Positions 47,941 through 57,969 of a DNA stretch of 64,000 bases are shown here, piece after piece. The translations under genes and the position numbers were made by a program. The DNA comes from Rhizophagus irregularis (Eukaryota > Glomeromycota > Glomeromycetes > Glomerales > Glomeraceae). The notes under the pieces were generated by a model. The model saw only the letters and a list, made by a program, of their open reading frames with translations. It ran no database searches and was not told the origin of the DNA. The stretch lies in assembly GCF_026210795.1 (NCBI RefSeq), contig NC_089429.1, forward strand, positions 6,729,001-6,793,000, read 5' to 3'. The first letter of the stretch is position 1. Each line of letters begins with the position of its first letter.

Positions 47941-47949
47941 TTTTGAATT

Positions 47950-48600
47950 TTTTTTTTTTTGGTAATTGAGAAACTAATATACTTAATTTCCCATTTATTA
48001 AATTTGATATTTGTTAAATTGTTCTTATATAATCAGCATCACGGAGGAAGATTTTTGCTATATGTTATGATTTGATCCTTAATTCTTACGTTTGAGCGCT
48101 TTTTCCAGAAAATTTTGCATATAATTTCATTAATTGATATATTTGAAGATGATAAAATAATGAAAACTGTTTAAATGTGAGTTGCTAAACGGAATATCAG
48201 AATGTGAAAGAAGTTGTGCAATCGGAAATATGCACGTAACATTTGTCTAGATTTTTATTAATAAAAATAAATTTTCAAATTAGCTAAATGAATATGAATT
48301 TAATAAAATATTAACTTAGAACCTAATTAATACTACCTATCAATTTGTAATTTGAAAATACCAGCATATACTATATCAATGTTTCCAGCAAAATTTTAAA
48401 TTCTTGTTAAAATCTTTCCATATTATTTCTCTATATTGGTATTGCTAACAATTATTTAATTTGTTCTAAAGAAAAAAAATGACCAAAAATCGAATCGAAT
48501 AGGGCGTTGATAAATTAAGTTGATAATGAATTTATTGTAAATTCATTTAAGTGCTTAGGATGTTGTAGATATTAAAAGAAAGTAAAGAAAGTGGAGATGA
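47950..48600. other. AT-rich spacer upstream of the LINE 5' end
   Basis: A T-rich tract at 47938-47962 may mark the insertion edge. No gene is seen. Confidence 0.4.
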
Positions 48601-49165
48601 AGATTGTATAATTTGTTCATTTTCGTTGCCATGTGAGAAAAACCATATTTGCCAATTTATTATGACCGTCGTCATAACATTCAAACAGTCGACCTCTAGT
48701 TCTACTACTCAACTCTTGGCCTAGCATGGAACGCATTATTCTTAATGACGCGGCAAAAGCTCGCTGAACAGGATATGTATATTATATGGTGGTTATAAGT
48801 AAGGGCTCATGGTATATTCATAGTAAGCAGACGATATTCTCGGGCAAATAATTTCGTCATGGGAGAAGGCAGTTTATCACATGTATTCCTACCAATACAA
48901 TTATGGCCCATCCATCTACCTATACCTCTCTCTACCTTTGCCTCTTTCTCTAATATTCTCCTTAATTTCTTCAATATAATCAACATTATCATTCTGTTCA
49001 TCGTTAATATCTAGCTGCAAAGCGTTCCATATTCTTCGTTAGTTTCCACGTATTTGAGCTTTTAAATTTTTTAAAGCTTTGTAGTGGCTATCAATTGTAT
49101 TTGATATACTTGTAAACTTGTTGCTCTACTCAAAACCATTTATCATTATTGGAGTTATTGCTGGT
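48600..49165 (-). pseudogene. coding-like relic, unrecognised family
   Basis: Minus-strand frames read NTIDSHYKALKNLKAQIRGN and IWNALQLDINDEQNDNVDY (about 49110-48990), then RRILEKEAKVERGIGRWMGH, CIGRNTCDKLPSPMTKLFAR and EYRLLTMNIP (48960-48807). The composition is clearly coding, but frameshifts separate the pieces. The NCIGRNTCDKL block hints at a cysteine pair. I cannot name the family. A multicopy fungal gene or transposon ORF is likely. Confidence 0.4.
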
Positions 49166-49232
49166 TGCTAAGGTGTTTAATCATTTCGTAAATTATCGCT
49201 TCCTCATTATTAGGTAAATTATTTAAATAAAA

Positions 49233-49831
49233 TTAAAAAAAAAATCTTTGTTTGAAAACTACATTTGTACAATTTGCTTCTGGTGCATGATTAAGTTCAT
49301 TAAATTTATTAAATTTGAAGTAAAAAGTTGAAAGTGATAGGAAAATAAAAAATGGGAGATTCGGAGTTTTTATATTGTTTTGCATGCTAATTTCCGGTTT
49401 AATTGACCATAAAGTAAAGTAAATCATGTTGATCAATGCACCTGCGGATTTTTTTTTTTTTTTAGATCGGTATTTAGCATTATTAAAAGATGTATCAATT
49501 TGTATAAAGATAAAATAAAACATTAAGAAAAAGAAGAAGAAAATCCAGCTCTCCAATCTACGCACGTCAAAGATTATGGTAAGTGGCGAACTCAAGCACC
49601 TGCGGAATTTTGAAGATTCCGGAAAAACTTCACTATTGATAATCTTAGGCAAATTTGATCACATTTTTTGTGTAACAAAAATAAGTTTCGCATTTCGTTA
49701 CTATTTTGACAGTAATTAGTAGTCAAATTATATTGTTCTACGAGTATAATATTTTGTATCGTATAAATAAATTTAACACTTTCTATTCTTTGATTTTTTG
49801 AACAATAATAACTGATAACGTTATATGTCAT
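49233..49831 (-). pseudogene. minus-strand frame interrupted by a retroposed insert
   Basis: The 79-codon frame 49831-49592 ends NLQNSAGA at a stop created by an insertion. On the far side, after the duplicated GCACCTGCGGA, the same frame resumes SAGALINMIYFTLWSIKPE and runs to 49233. Conceptual removal of 49449-49595 plus one duplicate gives an uninterrupted frame of about 145 codons. No domain is recognised, so whether it was a gene is uncertain. The other frame here (MPKIINSEVFPESSKF) is an alternative. Confidence 0.3.
49449..49595 (-). mobile_element. 147-bp poly-A-tailed retroposed insert with 11-bp target duplication
   Basis: GCACCTGCGGA occurs at 49438-49448 and 49596-49606, directly outside the insert. 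The insert ends, on the minus strand, in a run of about 16 A. This layout (A tail plus target duplication) is that of a LINE-mobilised SINE or retroposed small RNA. The minus-strand 5' part reads TTGAGTTCGCCACTTACC then GTAGATTGGAGAGCTGG. I could not match it to a tRNA or other known small RNA. Confidence 0.65.
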
Positions 49832-49839
49832 TATATGTA

Positions 49840-50470
49840 AAAATTCTAAAAATAGTTAATATATGAATACATTGTCAAATTGCAAATTCGCCCAAGTAAA
49901 AAATATAGAACATTCGTTTTTAGTCCTTTTTTTTAAGTTGATCATGAGAAATCAAGACTTTTATCCCATGCCACTTGTATATTAATTATTAGGTTAATAA
50001 TACTTCTTTTTCTTGAAAAAAGAAATAATATATATATATATATCGTGCAATTGACAATTATAATATGCGTAAATAAATACATTTCATTTAATTTTTTTTT
50101 CGTTTTACACGTCCGTCAGTGGAAAATTCCCTCTTTCTTATATTTAACGTTATGAGCATGAATTCCATTACCCTTAAATTAAAAATTCACTCAAGATATA
50201 ACGTAAAAATAATACTGATTATGATGTTATTTTTATTGTGGGCCGGAAACCTCTTAGAAGAATGATTGGTCGTTCTTTTGTTTTGAAAGTTATATAGTAA
50301 ATTACAAACTTTTAAATTTTCCGAATATACAGTACTTTTGAAATATTTGACAGAATCTTAAGGTAACTATTAATTGTCTCTCAATATTTATTTAACATTT
50401 AGACTAAGTTATTATAATAATTATTGTTTTTTTTATCCTAGTTTATCTATGGTAACGAAATTAATGTTTT
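49840..50470. other. AT-rich spacer, no supported gene
   Basis: A TA microsatellite lies near 50026-50044. Nothing else is recognised. A BTB domain that should precede the BACK relic is not found here. Confidence 0.4.
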
Positions 50471-50475
50471 GACCA

Positions 50476-51480
50476 TGGATTCATTGATGATTTTCTTAAC
50501 CCTGATGAAAGCCGCAACGAACTTGGATCCATTGTCTTTGTTGAACTTAATTAAAGCCAAGCAACGTGAAAAGGGTAATCAGCATTATTGTCAAACGTTT
50601 CCAACTAACTGACATGATCGAATATCTTCAATCGTACCTTTATCGAAGCTCGATCAAGTTGGATCTACGAAAACATTTTTACTGAACATTTGATAACGAA
50701 GATTCTCAACAACTTAAAGATGGTCATCGGTCCTAAAAGACCACGGTCTCGCGGTCCTACACCTTAAAAAGACGGACCGGTCCGTCTTGATGTAGGACCG
50801 CGGTCTTTCGGTCCTGTAACACGTACAATAAGACCGACGGTCCTTTTAAGGACTGCAGTCTTTTTAAGACCGATCATTCTTTTTTCTTTTTTCTTTTATT
50901 ACTTTACTGGAACAGTCTTCCTTTATAAATGAACACTAATTATATAAATTTATAGGAACCATTCCAGACGTATATTATAAGCAAACAACATGTATTAAGA
51001 CGGATTTACTATACTTTATTAACGTTAATTTTCTTTTTTTCCTTGGAGACAGGGAGACAGTCTTTTCTAGAAGTTTCAATATGCATGTAATAACTTTTAT
51101 ATAAAGACCGATACAAAGACCAGGTCAGTCTCAGGACCGGTCCTACTGCGCCAAGAAAAAATGAAAGACCGCGGTCCGGTCCTACAAGTCCTGGGACCGA
51201 CCGGTCCAGGACCGAGTAGGACCTGTAGGACCGATGACCATCTTTACAACAACTACAACCGTTAGTTATCTATTTGATCTGTAAAGACACAAAATGCTTT
51301 CTCAACTTAGATCATTTCAATAAATTTTCTGAAGAGCAATTGATCAAGTTTTTACAAATAGATGGTTTATCAATTGAAGAATATGATTATGTTGGAATGC
51401 TGTGCACGTTTAATAAAATCATAACGTCTTCATCATCATCGGCGGCAGGATTCGTACGAGATCAAACTAAGAAATAAACC
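50476..51480 (+). pseudogene. BTB/BACK-type gene relic, interrupted by an hAT-like element
   Basis: Plus-strand pieces read MDSLMIFLTLMKAATNLDPL (50476), FQLTDMIEYLQSYL then IEARSSWIYENIFTEHLITK (about 50600-50700, across a frameshift) and, beyond the insert, PLVIYLICKDTKCFLNLDHF and NKFSEEQLIKFLQIDGLSIEE (51260-51400). The order (a YLQ.YLIE helix, a W..ENF block, then the ..LE.ICKDP..FL...F..L....L..LL..D.L..EE pattern) matches the BACK region after the BTB domain in the expanded Rhizophagus BTB/POZ proteins. The frame shifts at least once and the gene is split by 50715-51246. The N-terminal BTB domain is missing. Such proteins are usually Cullin-3 ubiquitin ligase adaptors. Confidence 0.5.
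50715..51246. mobile_element. 532-bp hAT-type non-autonomous element with GGTCC/GGACC-rich ends
   Basis: The termini TAAAGATGGTCATCGGTCC and its complement are perfect for 19 bp or more. CAACAACT lies directly outside both ends (50707-50714 and 51247-51254), an 8-bp target duplication. TIRs beginning TAAAG together with 8-bp duplication fit hAT. The subterminal zones are dense in CGGTCC, GGACCG and GACCGCGGTC palindromes, far more GC-rich than the surroundings. They may serve as repeated transposase-binding sites. There is no transposase frame. Confidence 0.9.
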
Positions 51481-51489
51481 AGGTGCCTT

Positions 51490-52185
51490 TCAATTTAAAG
51501 ATTATGAGGTATTTTAGTTGGTTTATGTCTAAATAATAAAGGCTCAGTAGAGCAAATTCATTTTCTTTGAGGGAATTCGATTTTGCTAATTCGGCTTCTT
51601 TTATTCTGCACGATTTTTTATTTGTAATATGAATTTTTAGTTTTGCAAATTAATTAAAATAATACAATTATAAGTTTCACGATTTAAAGCTATGTTTAAT
51701 ATATAGAACTCCAAAAAAATTATTATAAAAATAAATATATCACTTTCCGTTGAATCAGTTGTTGCAGCTGCTGTTTATGAACGAAATACAATTACTGTAT
51801 TAGGCATTGCGAAACAATTCCCAAGTAAGGGAGCATCTTCGTTAGCATTATTCACTTGTCTGTACAGGTTCTCTTTTTTCAAATATTACTAAGTCGTAAT
51901 CTTCCAAAATTTCCCTCCATTTTAACCTGCATCAATAGGGTGTGAATTTGCAAAACTATACACATATAAAAAAACACGTTGAATCACACCACCTACAGGC
52001 TACAGGTATATACGAAGCTGCAAATTTGCGAATATTACTTAATAATGAAAATTCTCGCATTTTTTTAATAACAAAAAATTCCGTATTTTTTAACAAAATT
52101 AATTAGAACTGAACATTTAATACCTCAGTTATAATATAGTATACCCACTATATACTATTTAACTTTTTTTTTTTAATTTTACATA
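51490..52185. other. AT-rich spacer with possible exon-like stretch
   Basis: At 51745-51850 a less AT-rich stretch reads VVAAAVYERNTITVLGIAKQ on the plus strand. It is short and isolated and may be a conserved gene fragment. Nothing else is recognised. Confidence 0.3.
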
Positions 52186-52189
52186 TTAT

Positions 52190-52570
52190 ATTTATTCTAA
52201 TTTTTATAATAAAAATTAGGTTTTAATTACATAAAATCGTGTATTTACACAATTTTTTAAGGTGTAAATTGCCGAAATTTTCTATTTATATAAAATACAT
52301 GTAATTTTTTAAAATACAAAATACTAAGAATATTTTGACCAATATAATTATATGTAAATTACTCAAAATTGTGTATTTACACAATTTTTTATTAATGTGT
52401 AAATTACTTAGGTGCTGTCAGATATTACCCAATATTTTAGGGGGAGGGGGGGGGGGTAACTAAAGATCTTAGGCATACAATATTATATAAGGAATTATAT
52501 AACATATCTTATGGGGTATCAGGGGTAAGCTTTTATATTAATGTGTAAACTACATGAAATTGTGTATTCA
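52190..52570. repeat. second site of the ~130-bp GTGTAAATTAC repeat family
   Basis: AAATTGTGTATTTACACAATTTTTT occurs twice (about 52233 and 52367, interval ~134 bp), with GTGTAAATTGCCGAAA and GTGTAAATTACTTAGG after each. A partial unit lies near 52535. It is related to the array at 19730-20310. TGTGTATTTACACA is palindromic. Confidence 0.7.
52440..52456 (+). other. G-run (G4-A-G11)
   Basis: A block of GGGG, A and eleven G is exceptional in this AT-rich DNA and could form a G-quadruplex. It lies inside the repeat region. Confidence 0.8.
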
Positions 52571-52596
52571 CATTTAAGGTACTTTGTGATGTTTAC

Positions 52597-52735
52597 AAAT
52601 TTGGACTCAACGCACGCAAATCAATCGTAATAAATTTGGACTCAACGCACGCAATCAATCATAATAAATTTGGACTCAACGCACGCAATCAATAATAATA
52701 AATTTGGACTCAACGCAAATCAATCGTAATTTTGG
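52597..52735. repeat. 34-35 bp minisatellite, four units
   Basis: AAATTTGGACTCAACGCACG begins units at 52597, 52632, 52666 and 52700, each followed by CAATCAATCATAAT or a variant. A degenerate fifth (CAAATCTGGATTCAAC) is near 52756. Confidence 0.9.
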
Positions 52736-52759
52736 CGCAGTGCATGATAGTTTTACAAA

Positions 52760-53640
52760 TCTGGATTCAACATAATTTTCTATTTTTGGCAAAATTTACA
52801 TCATCATATAAAATCTCTCCAATAATATATTTTATATCAAAAAGAAAGAAGGCTTTTATTTTTAGATCAGGGACTACTTAATTAGGAATTGTACAAGTTA
52901 TTTAATAAATAAGATTTATAGATTATGCACGGTATAACGTAATAAATTAAATAAATTTGTATGTTATTTCTACAGCGAAATGCAATTACATCAAAATATA
53001 TCCCTTTGAAAATACAGGGTTTCAAAAAAATTAAAATTTTGTAAGACCTTCAGAAAACACCAAAATATGTGAGAAATGACTGGCTATTTACGTTTTTGTT
53101 AAATTTTTTTTTCCTCCGGAATCCCGAAAATGCCAAAGTTCATATTTTTCTTATTAAGGATCAATATAGGTTAAGCACATTATTATTTATCATGCTTCGA
53201 ATCGCAAAATACGTTAGAAAAAACTTTTTGTAGAACCTTCTAAAGTTTTTTAAATGAAATGATTGGTTCTTTAAACAAAGAAATATTGATTCGTACAAAT
53301 TTACTGGATAGCGCATTTATTTTGACTTAACCCTAGTCCTCCTTTTTTGTATATATTGTATATATTGTATATTTATATTATCGATAAAGATTCTGTTGTT
53401 TAAAAATTTATTTATATAATTTAATTTAATTTAATACACCGGAGTTTCGGATTTCAACCTATTAAAATTTAATCCAAAAAAAGTATTTATAATGTTACAT
53501 CTGCAAATTTCATACCCCTAAAATATGAGGCTTCTTTTCTAGATCTGAAAAAAAAAATTACATATAAATACGATATCAAAACAATTATTCATTTTTAAGA
53601 ATTTCTTTACCTAAATAAATATCTTCATAAAATTCTTAAA
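52760..53640. other. AT-rich DNA upstream of HMG gene 1
   Basis: No other gene is recognised. TATATTGTATATATTGTATATT at 53352-53373 and the T-rich zone near 53400 could include promoter elements, but none can be assigned. Confidence 0.35.
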
Positions 53641-53646
53641 AAAATA

Positions 53647-54351
53647 ATGAAAGAAACCAAAAATACTTTAAATCACAAAGAATTTTTAAAAGTAAAGAAT
53701 AATCCGCCATGTAAATTAAATATGAAGATTGATGATTTATTACGAGATAGATACAATAATAATTCGTATAATTTGTATCTACGAAATGTATTGGCGCAGC
53801 CTAATAAAAAGGGTCGCGGTAGTATATCTAAAAATTTATTAAATAAAATGTGGAAAGAGGAGTCCGATGAAATAAAAAAGTTCTTTAGAATTTTAGCAAT
53901 AGAAGGGAATCACAGATTCAAATTAAGAAACCCAAAATCGCCATCGACGCAACCGTCACCACAACCATCAAAAAAGAAATTACCGTTACTATTACCACGT
54001 CCACCATTGACCCAACCACATGTTTCTTACCAACCCAAATTATTATACGAATATTATCAACCACAACCATTATCTTCACATGACAAATACTGGAACATGT
54101 ACAAACTATCAGATGAGTTATGTCAACCACAACTGCAACCACAGCTTCAAGTTCAACTGCAACCGCAACTGCAACCGCAATTGTCAACAATACTACCGCA
54201 ACCATTGCCTCAACATATAAATTATCAACCGTTATCACATGAAGATAATCAGCTCCCAGAATTTTATTTACCGCCACTGCCAGAGCTATTTCCAAATAAT
54301 GAACACGAACAGCCACAGTCACCATTATATGACGTTTATTTTAATTGGTAA
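53647..54351 (+). CDS. HMG-box (MATA_HMG-like) protein with Pro/Gln-rich C-terminus, 234 aa
   Basis: The intact single-exon frame opens MKETKNTLNHKEFLKVKNNP. Residues ~20-95 form a diverged HMG box of the kind seen in the expanded MATA_HMG families of Rhizophagus: PPCKLNMKIDDLLRD, YNNNSYNLYLRNVLAQ, GSISKNLLNKMWKEESDEIK, KFFRILAIEGNHRF. The usual RPPNAFILYR start is degenerate, but the W-K-E-E-S-D-E-I-K helix and the F..LA....H.F helix are clear. Residues ~100-234 are rich in Pro, Gln and Leu (QLQPQLQVQLQPQLQPQ), typical of an activation-type low-complexity region. This suggests a nuclear DNA-binding regulator. A degraded paralogue lies at 10160-10690. The C-terminal CA-rich repeats are prone to slippage. 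Confidence 0.8.
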   Translation: MKETKNTLNHKEFLKVKNNPPCKLNMKIDDLLRDRYNNNSYNLYLRNVLAQPNKKGRGSISKNLLNKMWKEESDEIKKFFRILAIEGNHRFKLRNPKSPSTQPSPQPSKKKLPLLLPRPPLTQPHVSYQPKLLYEYYQPQPLSSHDKYWNMYKLSDELCQPQLQPQLQVQLQPQLQPQLSTILPQPLPQHINYQPLSHEDNQLPEFYLPPLPELFPNNEHEQPQSPLYDVYFNW

Positions 54352-54359
54352 AAATTATA

Positions 54360-55790
54360 AAAAAAAAAATTATATATAGACCATTTGATATGATGGGTAA
54401 TCTTAAGCAATATAAGTTATCATATAAGTAATATAAGTTATAAGACATATAAGTAATATAAGCTTTTATTTATTTGTAATTTCATGAAATATTTCTTTTT
54501 ATATTTGTGATATTTTATATTTAAATTATTATTTATAATTAATACCTGATATCGACTTTCATATTTTACTTTTATAGTTTTTAGCATAGTATGTGTGTGA
54601 TAGCTTGATGAACGGTAAGGCTATTTCTATTGGAACATTAGTAGAGTTAATAAAATATCTCTCTAATTTTAATAGGAAATTTTTAGTTCTATTGTCTATT
54701 CCTACATATTATGTAATATAAGCTGTATAACGAATGATTTTTTTAACTTACAGCAGATTACGATTAAAAAAATTATGATTTGCTAATTTAAGTTCAATTT
54801 CATATTCTTATTGATGTGAATTCTAAGTAAAGAAAAAAAACTTTGTAATTAAACAATATTTAATAACAATTGAAATTTTCCTTGCATGTCGGTATGTTGA
54901 ACATATTACTGTATTTAATTTTTACATAGTACAAATGAACACGTATTTCCTTTGCAGGATCCGATCGTTTCTAGGGATAAAGAATGTTCCATGGTGGAAT
55001 TTTTACATTATAATAAATCGAAATTATTATCAAACTTTTTTTTATTCGAGTTATTTGAAAAAACATTTTTTTTTTACCGATATACAGTATTTATTGATTA
55101 ATTTATGTTATAGTTCGATATTTTGGAAATGAAATCTTGTTCCATATTACTAAAGTCATGATGCTTCCATATCCTGTATATATATTCTTAGGAATTATCA
55201 TCAAGTCCTTTTTTTCTTTTTTTTCTTCAATTTCAATATCAATGTTTATTATCATCTTACATTTATACTGTATAATTCTTGAGTTAAATGAGAATAATTG
55301 CACGTTAAAAGTATTATTCTAAAATATTAACTAAGAAAGAATTTTAATTCTAACTCTAGATTATTATTAATTAAAAATTTTTGAATATTTTCTAAACTAA
55401 TGATGATAGTATTTTGTCAATTTAATATATTCTTATTTGATAATAAACTGAATTTACCGTAATCATCTAGTAATAATAGTAATCTATATAATATGAGTCC
55501 ATAGAAGTGTCAAAAATGACAATATATGCTATACTAAATACAATTTCATTTTAAAATGCAGGATAATTTTTAAATTAGAATATTTACAAAAAAAAATACA
55601 GTGCTTTTCCATATAAAGTAAAGCATTATTTAAAGTATTCTTATTATATAAAAAGTAATCTATTACAATTACATTTACATGTGCCGCCATATACGCATGT
55701 AACATTTGGTAACATGCATTGGAAAAGAGCTTATTTATTGCGCTTTTCAAAATTGTGCTACCCCTTATAGGTCATCTGATAAAAAAATCA
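54360..55790. other. AT-rich intergenic DNA
   Basis: ATATAAGTTATCATATAAGTAATATAAG repeats are present near 54405-54460. Open frames such as 55137-55322 (plus) and 55529-55750 (minus) are hydrophobic AT-driven strings without a domain. I do not call genes. Confidence 0.4.
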
Positions 55791-55794
55791 TTAG

Positions 55795-55831
55795 ATTACA
55801 GGACGATTACCGCCTGTAATCGTCCTGTAAT
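55795..55831. other. perfect 16-bp-stem hairpin
   Basis: ATTACAGGACGATTAC and GTAATCGTCCTGTAAT are exact complements around the 5-nt loop CGCCT. The unusual perfection suggests a selected RNA or DNA hairpin, or a recently inserted mini foldback. Confidence 0.85.
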
Positions 55832-55974
55832 TATAATCACTCAGAAATCACAACGTACACAGAATTCTGAAAACTGCGATAAATAATTTTGCAATTTTAT
55901 TATATTTATAAATTTATATATATACTGTATATATTTTTTATGTAAAGACAAAAATTTTATGTTAAAAATGAAGG

Positions 55975-56070
55975 GTTGTGGGTACTAGGTACTGTTGGTA
56001 CGAATTGAATTGTACCTGTGACGATCTTGCAACTGTACCCATATCTGCATCGTACTTGTACCAATTATAA
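55975..56070. repeat. cluster of GTAC-containing words
   Basis: GGTAC, GTACC or GTAC occurs seven times or so within ~90 bp (GGGTACTAGGTACTGTTGGTACG, TTGTACCTGTG, CTGTACCC, CGTACTTGTACC), in both orientations. The pattern resembles the GGTCC/GGACC-dense ends of the hAT element at 50715 and may be a related relic. Confidence 0.5.
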
Positions 56071-56079
56071 TCTTTTTCC

Positions 56080-56870
56080 TGGTGATGCTACCGACTACCG
56101 AGACATACGTGATTGATTTTGCCAGATTAAAATTGAACAACTGAACTGAGAATAAAACAAGACGAAAAAATTATACATTTTTTTTATTTTTTATTTATTT
56201 ATTTATTTTTTTTTTACAATATATATTACTTAATAACAAATAAACAAAAAATAATTATAAATCAACCAGAGATCGGAGCGCCACCTTTAAGACCTTCAAG
56301 ATTTACCGTCAAATCAGAAAATTTTATTATTGTTTGCAAAAATGATCTTAATCCAATATGGTTTAATAGAGAATAAAGAATAATTACCAGCCACAATAAA
56401 TATTTTCTTTAAGACCATGGCACAGTAGTACACTATACATATTGGCTAATACATTTACTATATTTACAGAGCTGTCAGATTAAATTACAAAAATTTATTC
56501 TCTTGAAAATACAGTAAGTTTAAATGATCAAAAAAAACCTTTCCCTAATTTATTTCTATTTGTTGTATTTCATGCGAGTTGGCGAAAAGCACTTGGTAAT
56601 TTTCCGTCTTTTGATACTTTAAAAGGGCACTTTTATCACATGATTATGTTTAGTAAATCAAATATTACTATATTACTTTACCCGTTTTGATATAGTTCTA
56701 AGGTAAGATACTAATTTTATTATTTGATTAAGTTGTTTTCAGTTAATTTTATAGCTCAAAAAAAAAAAATTAATTTCGCCTAGATGTTTTTTAAGTTAAG
56801 TTCACCTGTGTAAATATATCTAAAAAAGGTGAATAATTTTGAAGTTAACTAATCGAACCACACAATTTCA
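56080..56870. other. AT-rich spacer, no supported gene
   Basis: No gene or clear repeat is recognised. Confidence 0.4.
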
Positions 56871-56879
56871 TTCGATATT

Positions 56880-57960
56880 CGGAGGTAAATAGTCTTTTTT
56901 TATTTGTATCTTTTTTAATAAATAGGCGTTAGTAACTAACGTTTCATCTTTTCCAGGTTTTGGCCGATCTTTGGACAGTAAGCTTATGAAAGATTTTGAA
57001 GGTATTACTAATTCGAAATTTTTTTATATGAAACGTTATTAATTGCCACTTCATTCTTTTTATAGGTTTCAGACGTTGGATTTAATGAGGATAAAACTTT
57101 ACAAAAGAAGCCGAAAACAGGTACTTGATTCCTATTTCGAAGATAAACTTTCGAAATTCTATTTGGAACGCGGGATGCTATTTCAACGTTTCGAAGGTAT
57201 TGAAACTTCGAAGTTAATAATTTTTGTTATTTTACTGAATCAAACGTTAGCTAACAACTTCGTTTTGTTTTTTTGTTCTGAACTCTGGTAGAATCTTCGA
57301 ATTGATTTTTCTTTAATTTTTTTATCGAAATGTTTATTAACGCTTCGTTTATTCTTTATTTAGGTTTTAAGATTTCGAAATCTTGAACGAACATAATTGG
57401 TAAGTTCGTCGAATTCGACATATTTTTTACAGATATTTGCTTTTTTTATTTTTTAAGAAAATGTCTTATTTCATTTTCCTCTTTAGGACTTACAATTAAA
57501 TCAAAATTGGATGGAATGTATAGAATTTCGAAGGTATTTACTTTCAAAAAAAGTTTTTTATAACGAAATGTAATGCATTTCGATTTTCTCTTTTGTAGGT
57601 TCGTATACGGCTTTTTAGACGCTTTTTGAGCACTTCAATTTTTTTTAATTTTTAGTTCTTTTGTTAAAACGAAACACTAGTTGGCATTTCGCATTTTCTC
57701 TGCTTTTCTTACAGTCAGTCAGCTTCCTGGACTTGGACGCCATTTTTGAAGGTATATTATTTTCTTTGAAATTAGGTATGACTTCGAAAATTTATATTGT
57801 ATCTTCCTTCTTATTATTTAGGTTTTTTAACGAAATGATACTAACATTTCAGTTTCTTTTTGCAGGATTTTCAGGATTCCAACTTCTTTGAAGGACTGAA
57901 AGTGAGATCGTGTTAACGCAGTTTGTTATTTTTCTGTAGGTTTCTATTTCAAAATCTTAA
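56880..57960 (+). pseudogene. array of exon-like mini-segments (FEG-type repeats)
   Basis: Short exon-like segments alternate with intron-like spacers. Donor-like TTTGAAG/GTATT or TTTCGAAG/GTATT junctions lie near 57000, 57199, 57531 and 57750. Acceptor-like TTTCCAG, TTTATAG, TTATTTAG, TTTGTAG, CTTACAG and TTTGCAG lie near 56957, 57065, 57363, 57599, 57715 and 57864. Encoded peptides repeat a theme: FGRSLDSKLMKDFEG, VLDSYFEDKLSKFYLERG then MLFQRFEG, SFLDLDAIFEG, DFQDSNFFEG. I recall low-complexity families of this kind in Rhizophagus annotations. Several junctions give stops, so the array looks like a decayed or mis-splicing-prone tandem exon duplication rather than one clean gene. The longest open stretch is 57043-57291. 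Confidence 0.45.
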
Positions 57961-57969
57961 GTGAATGAA

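Noticed and set aside
53918-54325. A Val/Ala-rich 135-codon minus-strand frame
   Set aside because: It is the antisense shadow of the Pro/Gln-rich region of HMG gene 1.
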